From Sarcomyxa edulis (Eukaryota > Basidiomycota > Agaricomycetes > Agaricales > Mycenaceae), in the NCBI GenBank assembly GCA_009761415.1, contig QUOL01000005.1:186001-250000 (forward strand): 64,000 nucleotides of DNA. Direction: 5' to 3'. Position numbers and translations under genes: made by a program. Shown piece by piece: positions 53,402 through 64,000 of this stretch. Below the pieces are notes generated by a model. It saw nothing but the letters and a program-made list of their open reading frames with translations. It made no database searches and was not told the origin of the DNA. The stretch's first letter is position 1; each line of letters begins with the position of its first letter.

Positions 53402-56400
53402 TTAAAGTCGCCACTCCTTGAAAAACTCGTAATCACGCAGCGCGAACGAAAGCATATAGTCAACAACTGTTCCACCTTCCTCCTGCTCGTCCTCCTCTCC
53501 CTGCGGACCACCGTCATTATCGTTCCCTTCGTCTTCCTGCTCTAAAACCGGAGTATCATCTTTATCCTTAGGTGCTTCAAGTCCATCGCCACCGTGATGC
53601 TTGACATCAGAATCTACATCTCCACCACCAAAATCAGCCTCATCAGCACCTTCCATCACAATCTCCTCCCTAGCCGCAACAGCTGCAGCATGCGCATCTT
53701 CAGTATCCTCGAATTCCCCAAGAGCCTTTGTCAAAGCAGTCTCATCGCCAAATAGGGATCTCCAATCGAATTCGCCTTTTTGGATGACGAGATCGTCGAG
53801 AGACCGTTTTTGGTTCGCCTTGCGGAGCATAGCTTCTTCGACCGTGTGTTGAGAGACGAACCGGTAGATGTGCACATCGCGGATTTGACCGATACGGTGA
53901 GCCCTACGAAAATGTACGTCAGATCGAACAGAGCGTGATAGTAAAAGTGATGTTTACCTGTCTTCGCACTGCCTGTCCATCTGTGGGTTGAAGTCACTAT
54001 CATAAAATACGACAGTATCTGCACCAGTGAGACTAAACAAAAGGACATCAATAGTAGGTCATGGATCTTGCATAGGATAGACTCACTTGATACCAACACC
54101 TCCAGATCTCGACGAAGCAATGAAGCAAAACACCCTTGGGTCGGCATTGAAACGCTCCGTGATATACTGACGATCTTCAATCTTCGTCGCACCATCCAAA
54201 CGAAGATAAAGATAGCCATGAAAACTGAGAAATATCTCCAGAATATCCAGTATACGCGTCATCTGCGTGAAGATTAGGACTCGATGACCGCCAGCCTTTT
54301 TCTCGCGAAGTAGACGCGTGAGTTGCTGGAGTTTGCCACAGTCGTACTGTAACAACGAAGGATCAGGGAATGCGATTTGTAGTTTGACGCTGGCGCGATG
54401 AAGAACACCGTCGAATCCGGGTTTCAAAGCAGCTATACTGCCCTCTCTACCGGATAGGGTGATATGTGGCATATCAAGAGCAACCACTGCAGGTGTGACA
54501 AAGGCGAATCGATCAATAGTACTTCCCATCTCCTCTGCACGGGCAGCATATGACTTGATGCACCGACTTGCGATATCGCAGGTATCAAGATAGTGCATAC
54601 GAGTGTCAAGTGCCGAAAGTGGGAAGAGCGGGGTTGAACAGCGACGAACAAGTGTAATGACTTCCTGACTGTAGATAGGCCGCATATTGCAACGAAGACG
54701 ATTGAGATATCCGATGTGCGCCCAACGAGCAATCGTTTCTGCTCTACGTTGGTAAGCAGACCACTTTCGAAACCCTGCAATGGTTCGATAGTCTTTGGGA
54801 GGAGGTTCCCAGGGAGTTTCATAGATGTGGGGGAGACTAGACGTTGCTTCGAGTTTGCGAGATGAAAGAGCGTTAGCGATAGATGTGTTCTGCCGGGATA
54901 CGAACCGGAGGCCAAGCACGTCCAGGTTGATTTGTTCCTCATCCTCAAACAGGGCCTGTCGGCGGATGAGAAATTCTTTGATCTCGAAGTCCGCAATTGC
55001 AGATCGTGGCATAGCAAACGAAGTTACGATGGGACGAACTTCGAAAAGGTCAGGATGGTTGCAGACTTTCCGTAATTGCATAAGAATATTGGCAATCTTC
55101 TGGTAGACTCCAGATTGTAGAGCATCCCGTGTTTGAGCCCGCGACATGAACTCGTCGTAGAGAAATCGTTGCCGTTTGGATAGAGGGCACAGAACAAGAT
55201 GCTCATACTTGCTAGGAAGTTCCTTCTCAACATCACGTTTCAGTCTCCGGAGCAGATAAGGTCGCAGCACAGTATGCAGTTTTGAGACCCGCTGCATGGT
55301 TTGATCGTCCAGGACTGTCCCCATCTCGATCGCCTTTTCTAAAGGATCTTTGGAGAGAAAAATGATAATTAGTGACTGACGAGTAACCTTATAATTCAAG
55401 GAAGACCAACTCGAAAACCATTCGCCAAATTCCTTCAGGGTTGCGAACGCAGCATCAGTGCCGGATAAGATAAATTGCAGAAGGGCCCAAAGTTCTGTTA
55501 AATTATTCTGAAGAGGCGTCCCAGTGAGTAGGAGACGACGGTGAGATCGAAACATTAGTAGAATGTTCCATCTTTGTGATTTGAAGTTTTTGATCATGTG
55601 GGCTTCATCGAGAATCATATAATACCATGCCTTCCGCTTGAAGATGTGGGCATCGCGACTAGCAAGCGTGTACGAGGTGATGCAAACGTTGAAATGATAT
55701 TTGTCGTTCCAACCCTGCCGAAGCTCCTTTCGCCGTTTCGTGCTTCCGTGATAACTTAGGATTTTGAAACCGGGCAGAAATTTCTTGAACTCCATCTCCC
55801 AATTCAAGAGCACACTAGTGGGAACAACCTACTGTCTAAAGTCAGTGACTGATCGTTGAGGGAGAGAAGGTATTTACTACTGACTATGAGATGTGGACCC
55901 CATATACCTCTGTCGCAGGCCAAATGAGCCAATAGTGCAATTGTTTGTATTGTTTTCCTGCAATACAACATCAACAACCGAACAAAAGAAAAGTAGATAG
56001 AACGAACCCCAAGCCCATTTCGTCGGCAAGAATACCATTGACATTATTGACGTGAAGACTAGCAAGCCATTCCAGTCCAGACTGTTGGTACGGGCGCAGA
56101 ACTCCACGAAGAAGAAGAGGAGGGGTAACTTTGGTATTGGGATCCCACTCGACTGGGGCGACAGCGTATGGCTGGAGATAGGCCGGAATGTGATACGTTT
56201 CAGTCTCCTCGTCCACAGACTCGTCATCATCCGACTCGTTGGCAGGCTCGTCATCAGCATCGATATTTGTGTGTGGCGTGTGCTCTTCGATAGCAGTCGG
56301 GGAATTCGGCAGTGAGATGATAGCTGGAGAGGAAGTAGACGAGTCTGCACGGTCGACCTCTGAATAAGGCGGAATGGGTGTCGGAGGATCTGGGTCTTGA

Positions 56401-59014
56401 AGACAGACACTGAGATGACCTTGATGAACCTTGCTTTCCGGTAAGTTGCTTTCGTCTTCGGGTGCAGCGGAACTTCTTTCGACAGGCGAAACAGGGTCAG
56501 GAGGAATGAGATCATGAGCAAGATCGTTGATATCGCCAAAGGAAAGATCAGGATGCTTCGAAGACACAATATGTAAGTCCAATCTCTCCTCGACAAGTGA
56601 ATTCTCATCGAAAAATTCCCCTGCAACTACAACCTTCCGGTGATGTCCGCGCAGGTGTGTAGAAGGAGGTTCAAGGAAATCCATGATGGGACTGCCACGT
56701 TCTTCGTATGAAGGAGACAGTAAAGACAAATCCAAGTCCTTGAAGTCATGTTTTTCGATCAGTCCCGAATCGAACGGGGACGAAGAGCGAGGACTTCGGG
56801 ATGGGGAGTGAGTAGGTAAGTCAGCGTCCATGAGTTGATCAAGACCAGCGGCGGAAAGTCCATCGGAATGGGTGTCGTCTACGCTATTGCCATCATATTC
56901 CGAAGGAGGACCGACTGGTTCAGAAAAGTCTACCGCGAGAGTAGCTGGAGTCGACTCGCGGCTAACTCGAGCATTTTCGATATCTTCCAGGTCGTTCTGT
57001 ATAGAGACCCCCCGCTCGAAGTTCTTCTCAGAATCTTCATCATCGTTCACGTCTGCCTCGTCTTCGTCGTCATTATCATCTTTCTCCTGCTCGTCGTCTT
57101 CTTCTTGTTGTTCTTCCTCATCCCCATCATCGTCCCAATACTGCCTCATGAGCGACGCACTACTAGATCGGCTTCTGCTTCTCCTTGTCAGATCACCTTT
57201 CTGTGCTCCCAGAATATGCCCTGATTGATCAAGCAACGCGTCCAAATGCTCTCTGCCCCTTTGCAATTCTTCAGCTTCCGCCTTCAGCCTCTCTTGCTCT
57301 CGAATATGCTGCCAGCAAATTGAGTTCCAGGCTTTCGAAATAGCGAGAAAAAGAGAACGTACGAAGACAACTTTCCGCCACTCCCCAGTCACCATCTTGA
57401 TGGTAGCCTTTGCCAACATTCTAAGCCTTCTCTCCTCCTGCGTTCGTGCCTTCTCTTTCTTCGCCGCATACGCATCCCAATATCCTTGTACGACCTTAGC
57501 TACCTGAGATGCCACCTGTCTTCCATTGTTATTGCTCCTGCTGCTAACCTTCCGACGTTTAACGACAGCCTCGATTATATGATCCCACACATCCGCGCCA
57601 CTACGCTGCGGACCATCGCTCACTACAAGATCAGTCGATTCGAGAGTCGGGTCAGTCAATCGACCTTTCTTACGCAGCACTTCTATACGGTCGAGAATTC
57701 GAGCGTCATGTGTGGCCATTTCTGTTATAGTGTGCGAATCTACGTCTTGATTGTCCAAGGTGATGTAGGAGGATAGGAAGTTTGATACGGATGCATTATG
57801 TTTGGAAAGTGGTGGGCGTTGTCGGGGGTTGGTTAGGGGTGGAGGTGGAGGACGTACTACGAGCTTGATGCGTTTAATGGTCGATATGAATGGAGGGGGA
57901 GGGAGAGCTGGAGGAGCAGATGTAATTTCGAGCTAAGAGACGGTCTACGGTCAGTATGAATCGAAGATGATAATAAGATATCTGACTAACCTGTGTATTA
58001 CGAGTCTGACGGGTTGATCCAGCACGAGTAGGCATGGCATGGGCTGAAATAGATTCCTCGAACGTGGTTTTATTGGCTCGTCGTTGTCGGCGATTCGAAG
58101 AGATGTCACCACCTTCCTCCGTTTTCCTCCGTTTGCGCGGACTGTCGTTGAACGTCTCTTGAAGAATTCGCTTATGAATGACATGAGTCGACGTTTCATC
58201 GGCAAAGGGAAGTGGATCATCAGGAATCGGTGTTGCATTGTCCAATTTGATTTTGTCTCCTCTCTTCTTTTTGAGAACGACGGATATAGACTCCGGCTCA
58301 ATTTCTTTGCTCTTCCCCTTGCCTTTGGCACTCGCAAGGATGTCCCATATGCCTTCATTATCGCCATTCTGTTTCCGGGAAGGGGTGGCAGATATGGATA
58401 GTTTGCGAGTAACAGACTTTTTGGGTTTGACACCAGAGAATATAGCAGCCGAGGTGGACTCGATACTTTCCGTGTGAGCGCTTCTGGTCCTACGCGTTCG
58501 TGATGAATCTATGGTCTTTTCTAGTAGGTCATACTTTGATTTGTACTGCACAAGGAAGAGGTGTTAATGAAAGTGGGACATAACAACGGAGTTGAGTACC
58601 TCGCGGAAGACAGCGGTATTATCTTGCTTGGCTTCCTAAACACGGAATGAGAAAGTACTTCTGGCGTATCATACACCTAACATACCTCTGGATTGAACCC
58701 AACCAAAGTGACAAAATTCTCCATGTGAAAGAGTTCTCGGACCTGCAAGACGAATAAGAAACGTGAATTGAAATGGATAGATTCAAACACACCAAAGTAT
58801 CATGTCTATCGTGAACCACCTCCAAATCCGATTGCCTTTTCTTTACAAGTGCAGCACGTTCAGCTTCAATGCGCTTTTCGGTGGCCGTACCAGCCTTTGA
58901 ATTGCGGTGCCCTTTTCTCTGGTTTTTGCTTGCGCGTACGGTCTTGGGAGGTCCCATACTAGTCGACGCCGTCTCTGCCTCTTCCATACCGACTGCGGTT
59001 TCATTCAGAGACAT
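53402..59014 (-). CDS. SWR1: SWR1 chromatin-remodelling ATPase
   Basis: Catalytic subunit of the SWR1 complex, which exchanges H2A for H2A.Z in nucleosomes. Start [20 protein letters not shown]. An HSA domain (about 57500-57230) reads [39 protein letters not shown] and [19 protein letters not shown] long acidic Ser-rich region follows. The ATPase has [20 protein letters not shown] (Walker A across an intron at about 55980), [37 protein letters not shown] (DEAH), [20 protein letters not shown] and [20 protein letters not shown], then [20 protein letters not shown] and [20 protein letters not shown], which is SWR1 rather than INO80. After the family's long insert come [19 protein letters not shown] and [20 protein letters not shown]. 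The acidic tail ends [10 protein letters not shown]. No break seen. Confidence 0.93.
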
Positions 59015-60097
59015 CCCCTAACCTCCCATAGACCACAAATGTTCGCGTCGATTAGCGCGAGAAACCTGAAAGTGAGGCCGGGGATAAAAAAGGAGTCGTT
59101 CTTTTCAGATTCCGGACGGTTCCTCGAGATTCTTGGACTCAGCGAAACGAGGAAGAATACTGATTCTGCGTGGGATAAAGGCGGAAGGAATGAGATGCGC
59201 CCTGGAGGATCGAGGTTTGGAATGAGACGGTATCATTTTTTGTGGGTGTGTGATGCATATTTGGTCGGCGCCGCGGCGCAAAAATCCTTTCGCTGCTTTT
59301 CTTCTCTGACCACCATCATCTCTGGGCTCGCAGGTGAGTGGAACTGACTGACGCAATAACAGGGACAGGCAAGGATACTACGGCGATGTAAGTGCCAATT
59401 TTTACTCATTTTCTTTCGCAAAGATGTCCTAGTAAAAGGGTCGACTCCATTCATCCAATCGTGGCTGTCAAATCAAGGGAACGGAACCATCCATCCGTCG
59501 GGATCCTGAACCCATAAAGTGTCTGTATTCTCAATGTGCCACATATAGCTATCTGTGGTGTATCGTAAGGCCGGACCAACATGTCTCCAGACTCTTCGTT
59601 TTAGGCTGCTAAGTCTAAAGGATACTGGCTTAGCAGCAAAGGCGGAGTCTCACATCCGGGATACGTGTATCTCGTCGTTCATCTAGCCAAGCCCGCTCAG
59701 ACGAGTCCCACTCTGTGCCGGGTGGTCCCTAGACGTGGTCGTATAACTTAAAGGAACGAAACAGTGGTGCTCGCTATAAGCGTCCAGGCAATAGTTTTCA
59801 GCTTGTGGCGTGTGGTTACGTGCATATATCGCTGGTGCAGGTTCCTTTCTGTACGGACTGACATACAGGTTCTGTCCTTTGTCTTCCCCCGTGCTTGTCA
59901 TGGGCTAGTTGGTCTGATTGGATGTGTGGAGATAAGAGATTCAATTCAAGTCTGCTTAACGCAGCACTGAGCATTCCGTTTATCTATTGATTCGTTCGTC
60001 TCTATCGTGTACTCATTCTCTTTGCGTTTCCAGGACTAGTCAATATTCGCCATGTGGCATGCGTTCGTGATGAATTCCAAAGGACCATGCCAGCCCA
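59015..60097. other. Intergenic region upstream of SWR1
   Basis: About 1.1 kb with the SWR1 promoter and the 3' UTR of the GH51 gene. ORFs at 58907-59347 and 59683-59901 have no motifs. No repeat or RNA gene recognised. Confidence 0.4.
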
Positions 60098-63000
60098 TCA
60101 AGTTAGCCTCAATACACTAACGCTGACGGGCGGCGCCGTATAATTGAAGACCGTCCCACGTACTACAGTGATGGCCTTTGCCACGGACGCGACCACTAAA
60201 TTGGGCGTGGCAGGAGTATTGCTATCCGTGAGCCCCCCGTTCAAAAGAGTCACGGTACCCGTCGATATACTTATCGGCAGCACGAATGTCAAGTTTGAAG
60301 GCGATTCTGCGGTGTTGACGATCTGAATAATAACCGTTGACAAATGGATTTTGTCCAGTATTGTGATGAAATTAAGCCTACCTTGATGATCCAGAGAGCC
60401 GGTGATGTGTTGCGGGTAACACTCCAGAACAAAGTTCCATTCGGGTCGGGCAACGTACTAGGGAAGTATGTATCCCCTCTATTCGTGCTGAACATCTAGG
60501 AGAAACCGGATTCTACTCAGTTCCCTTCTTTACGAGACGAGAGGTATCGGATGACCTTCTGCACGTAAAAGCTCGTCGAACTGATGGTTGTGAGATTCAC
60601 AGTCCTTGTATGACATGGCAATGCATACTGACCGGTATATGTTATTCAGACTTTCGTAGTCATTTGTTAGGAACGAGAAGTATGAGCTCAGGAAAGCACG
60701 CACTCGAAGCTGAGCAGGTTGGGCGACTGTTCATACATGCTATCAGTATGAGAACTTCGACTACATGCCACTGAACAAAAAAAACATACCCAATCTGTAC
60801 TAGCGACATTCTAAACATGGCAACCGTTTCTTATCTCGCTCATTAGACCGACGACGCAGACTAGTACTCACATTCAAGACTGGCGCGTACGACGCCGCAA
60901 AAACAATGTCACTGTTCCTTTCCAATCCCGTCATAAACGCAGCCTCCCCTACAGCGCTTTGCATGGTAGGGTAGGGAAGGCGAGTTCCGTCGTTTCCAGT
61001 CCCGTTCGGGTAAGCTGGTACTGCTAGTCCGCTATCAGTCGTAGCGACCGCTGCGTATTCGCCCTATCAACAAAGTTCAGCACGAGAGAATATTCCACTA
61101 TGTGGGCGACTGACTTCCATGTAGTTCGTGCCATTCCTCTGTAGACGATGATACGTGAGATATCAGGCAATCAAGCATTGCCGAAAGACGGACCTCAAAG
61201 CTGTCATAATAGAACGAGTTCTCTGCGAACCAGTCTGGAAGAAAGAATTCAATCGGTCGTAAAGAGTGCCGAGTTTGGGAACTGAATTTTGACTTACTAG
61301 GCGTTTGGTAAACATGTACATCCCAGTCTGTGGGATCTGGTGTAAGGATAGGATTGAAGGCATTCGAAGTAGCAATGAAACCTCAATGATGTCTTGTCAG
61401 ATTCTGGAGAGATAATGACAGCGAGCTCTTGTACTCACGAAGCTGAGGGAAATTCTGACTCAGGGCAGATACGAACAGACGCCAACGTTCCAAGTATATG
61501 TATACGACTAAGTCAATCTCGCATGAACACCTCAGATACTTTGCACTCACGTCTCTGACGCCATGAAGTCCTGTAACACAACCCTTGTATAAGTCCTTAT
61601 TCTGAAGCAACGAGCGGTGAGATCACCTTGTTTCCTATCTCGACGTATGTCATTGTAAATGGAGCGCTGTGACCGAGAGATGCCCTGAGTGAAGCTTCGT
61701 AATAGACCTTGTATGTCAAAGAATAGTATTATCATAGACACGACGGAGCAAACCTGGTGCACTCGATCCAGAGACACCTATAACAAAATTGATCTGCATG
61801 GAGTAAGACCGAGGGAAAACAATGTGTAGGATGACAAAGTGCGCACTTGGTCAATGGCTTGCTGAATGAACGGTGCTAAATCAGCGTCCGAAACGCTACT
61901 TCCGTCGAGAGAGAATCCTGGATACATCCATAGAAATCAACGGCGTGCGCAGTGGATAAGTCTAGCCATGCTACCTGACCAAACTCCCCTGTCAAGATAC
62001 TGTCGGTCCTATGTCACATCGAATGATTTACTGGAGATCTTACATGATAGGTTGCATCCCGATATCTTGGCAAAACAACAGTAACTCGTAAAGGCCAAGT
62101 CCACTGGTCGGAAGAATAAATTATCCAAAGACAACCAACGTACAGAATATCATACTTACTCGGTATTGACATAACCGTAATCTCCCATACGTCCTGAAGA
62201 CCACCAGGTTAAGTCATCCAGTAGCTGCATGGATGTGTGGATAAGTACATGCCTGGCCGATCAAGTAGCAATCCGACGGTGTTGTTCCATTGCCACCTAG
62301 AAGTGAGTGTCTGACCCTGAAACAGGATTTTCATGGCCGTTCCGACCTATAAAGTATGCAAAGTCCATACCTCCTACACCGATAACGTTTAGAAGGGGGT
62401 TGACACCAAGGAAGCCCAGGAAACTTACAAGATTATTTCCACCAGGTAATCGAAAGAATGTAGGGGCCATCTCCAAAAGTGCATTTGCAATATCCAGGCG
62501 CACACCATTGGGTCTACTCCTGAAGGTTGGTGGAAATAGAGACAGCATCGCGAAATGGATTGTCTGACCCGCGCCAGCCGTGCCATCAATGGTAAGTGTA
62601 AAATTGTTGTTATTGTTGAAGGGCGCTTGTGCAGGCTTTATTGTAGTAGTCACTTGGAGCCACGTCGTTTGAGCACCGCTGATGGTTACAGATGTATCTC
62701 CCAAAAAAAGGCCGGTTGATGTCTGCAGCCCGACTACAATATTTCCGTGGAAGCTAGTGGCATTGGGGAAGCGGTAGTAGAAGGAGGCCGTATAGGTCAA
62801 CTAGACGCCACCCGACTTCGTAAGTTCAGAATAATGTCTAGAAAATCATATAGCACACCGTAGGGTCTACTTTTATGCCTGGTGAGTATACGCAATTATA
62901 AGCCAGAATATTTTAGCATGATATGCGGAAAATGTCACCCCAGAATCCCTCGTTTCCAAATCCGACTGGGCCGAATCTCCCACTCGGAATGGTCAGCTGA

Positions 63001-63690
63001 AGAGCATTTGGTAACGCAGAGGAGACGGGAACAGTCTCTGCGATCACAGCAATCTCTGCACCATTTATAGCATTCCATGCATTGAGAGCCTCAGGGGTAT
63101 CTGAGGCGAGTGGAAATCTGTTAATGATGGTACTACGATGTTGAAATTAGGATTTTTACTGGGTGTTACTTGTTGGAATGCTCGATTCTGAAGAACTGAT
63201 AGGAACGCGGTCAGGAATAATAAAATACGACAAAGGTCCGTACTGACTTTCAGCATATAGACCTCCATCACCGCTCTGAGAATTGGAAGGATGTCAGGAG
63301 CGAGTCCATGGTGGAGGATGATATCTTACATGCTGTTAAAAAGTTTACAATACAATGAACATCAAAAAATGACTCGTAGACAAAACAGACACGCACACTG
63401 ATATCCTAGGCAAGGAAAGACAATTTACCTCGTAAATTAGTCTCGCATTCTGACTATGTATATATCTGATCTTTACGTGCCTCGAACATCTGTCCCCCTG
63501 GGGTACATTGGTACCGAATATATATCAGCTCTGGTTAAGACTAATAGAACGGAGACTCACATAGGGTCGTCGGGATAGCATGACTAGAAGTAGCGCTCAC
63601 AGATACCGTTGTAGCAGTTTGTCCATACGTGCCGGTGATGCGGAGGATGTAAGTTATCAGGACAAAGTCGCGAAAATTGAAAGCAAACAT
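60098..63690 (-). CDS. GH51-like alpha-L-arabinofuranosidase with altered catalytic glutamate
   Basis: GH51 enzymes release arabinose from arabinoxylan and arabinan. I use ATG 63690, which gives a signal-peptide-like start (MFAFNFRDFVLITYILRITG); an ATG at 63762 adds 24 residues. Spliced exons give TTLWGQMFEDISHSGDGGLY, the GH51 N-terminal motif, using exons of 17, 9 and 3 bases. Further pieces: ILQNRAFQQ, AYNGSFYYRFP-like strands of the carbohydrate module, MAPTFFRLPGGNNL, VNTDGLGLYELLLFCQDIG, TYVEIGNKDFMASETYVYRW, NGTNYMEGEYAAVATTDSG (nucleophile region G-E-Y-A), then GEAAFMTGLERNSD and the C-terminal beta domain ending VSVSVLRLT. The acid/base position, normally Glu in I-G-N-E, reads Lys (AAG, 61627-61629), so activity is doubtful. 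Very intron-rich (more than fifteen exons). Exons in the middle were not all resolved. Confidence 0.82.
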
Positions 63691-64000
63691 GGCTGCCAAT
63701 GGCTGACATCGATACTGGAACCATCCTTGCCCATACTTATAGGCAAGTAATCCTCCGAGCATGGCGGCGGAATGTGTCGCATATCGACACCCCCAGGCCC
63801 ATCACATCAGGACCATGCTTGCCTTCCCCTTTCTTGGCAGAGGAGGAAAGTGCTCTACCCCTTGAGTGTGCAGCCTAGGCGTCATGGAAGGACGGCAATA
63901 GAGAGCTCAATGGCAGCAAAAACTGTGATTGAGTATGAACAGAAGACTTCGGAGCCAAGTGCATTGAAGTCCGAACTCAGACGTGCCTGGAAGTCACGAT
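63691..64000. other. Upstream region of the GH51 gene
   Basis: About 310 bases to the window end. Probably promoter. The GH51 frame extends to another ATG at 63762. Nothing else is recognised. Confidence 0.35.

Noticed and set aside
1..64000. CRISPR arrays, tRNA or rRNA genes, and secondary-metabolite gene cluster
   Set aside because: No regular direct-repeat array, no T-loop/anticodon-arm pattern, no rRNA-like sequence, and no synthase, terpene cyclase or P450 genes were seen.

Overview
The window is nuclear DNA from a filamentous basidiomycete, most likely an Agaricomycete. The genes are split by many introns of about 45-65 bases with GT(A/G)NG(T) donors and CAG/TAG acceptors. Genes sit close together on both strands, the protein set is typical of a mushroom-forming fungus, and a Tnp2-type CACTA element like those common in Agaricomycetes is present. 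There are no bacterial-style operons, no tRNA or rRNA that I can recognise, and no CRISPR array. Exon structures were worked out by hand from splice signals, reading phase and family motifs.

Layout. 1-5 kb: a truncated unknown gene, an F-BAR/SH3 cytokinesis protein (Cdc15/Imp2/Hof1 type), a poorly supported gene region and a Yar1-like ankyrin protein. 5-9 kb: a multi-pass membrane protein and a CHY zinc-finger protein (Hot13 type). 9-20 kb: an accessory-looking stretch with three paralogous BTB/POZ-like genes on the same strand, interleaved with short unknown genes, an LYR-motif gene and a decayed copy of that LYR gene. 20-27 kb: an alpha/beta hydrolase, a broken kinesin gene and a GNAT acetyltransferase. 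27-30 kb: a small COX14-like mitochondrial protein and a VIP36/Emp47-like cargo lectin. 30.5-38.4 kb: a complete CACTA DNA transposon with inverted ends, a 3-bp target duplication, a Tnp2 transposase and a second, uncharacterised coiled-coil ORF. 38.8-53 kb: a C2-domain protein, the PKA catalytic subunit, transportin (importin beta-2), two tandem FSH1 serine hydrolases, the mitochondrial succinate/fumarate carrier and a divergent homeodomain-like protein. 53-64 kb: the SWR1 chromatin-remodelling ATPase and a GH51 arabinofuranosidase-like glycoside hydrolase.

Most conserved genes are housekeeping functions with no obvious shared pathway. The unusual points are concentrated in gene structure and decay: coding exons of 2, 3, 5 and 9 bases, GC-AG introns, a GH51 enzyme in which the expected acid/base glutamate codon reads lysine, a homeodomain without its Asn51, an apparently intact CACTA element lodged in a divergent promoter, and a BTB/LYR segmental duplication with one dead copy.
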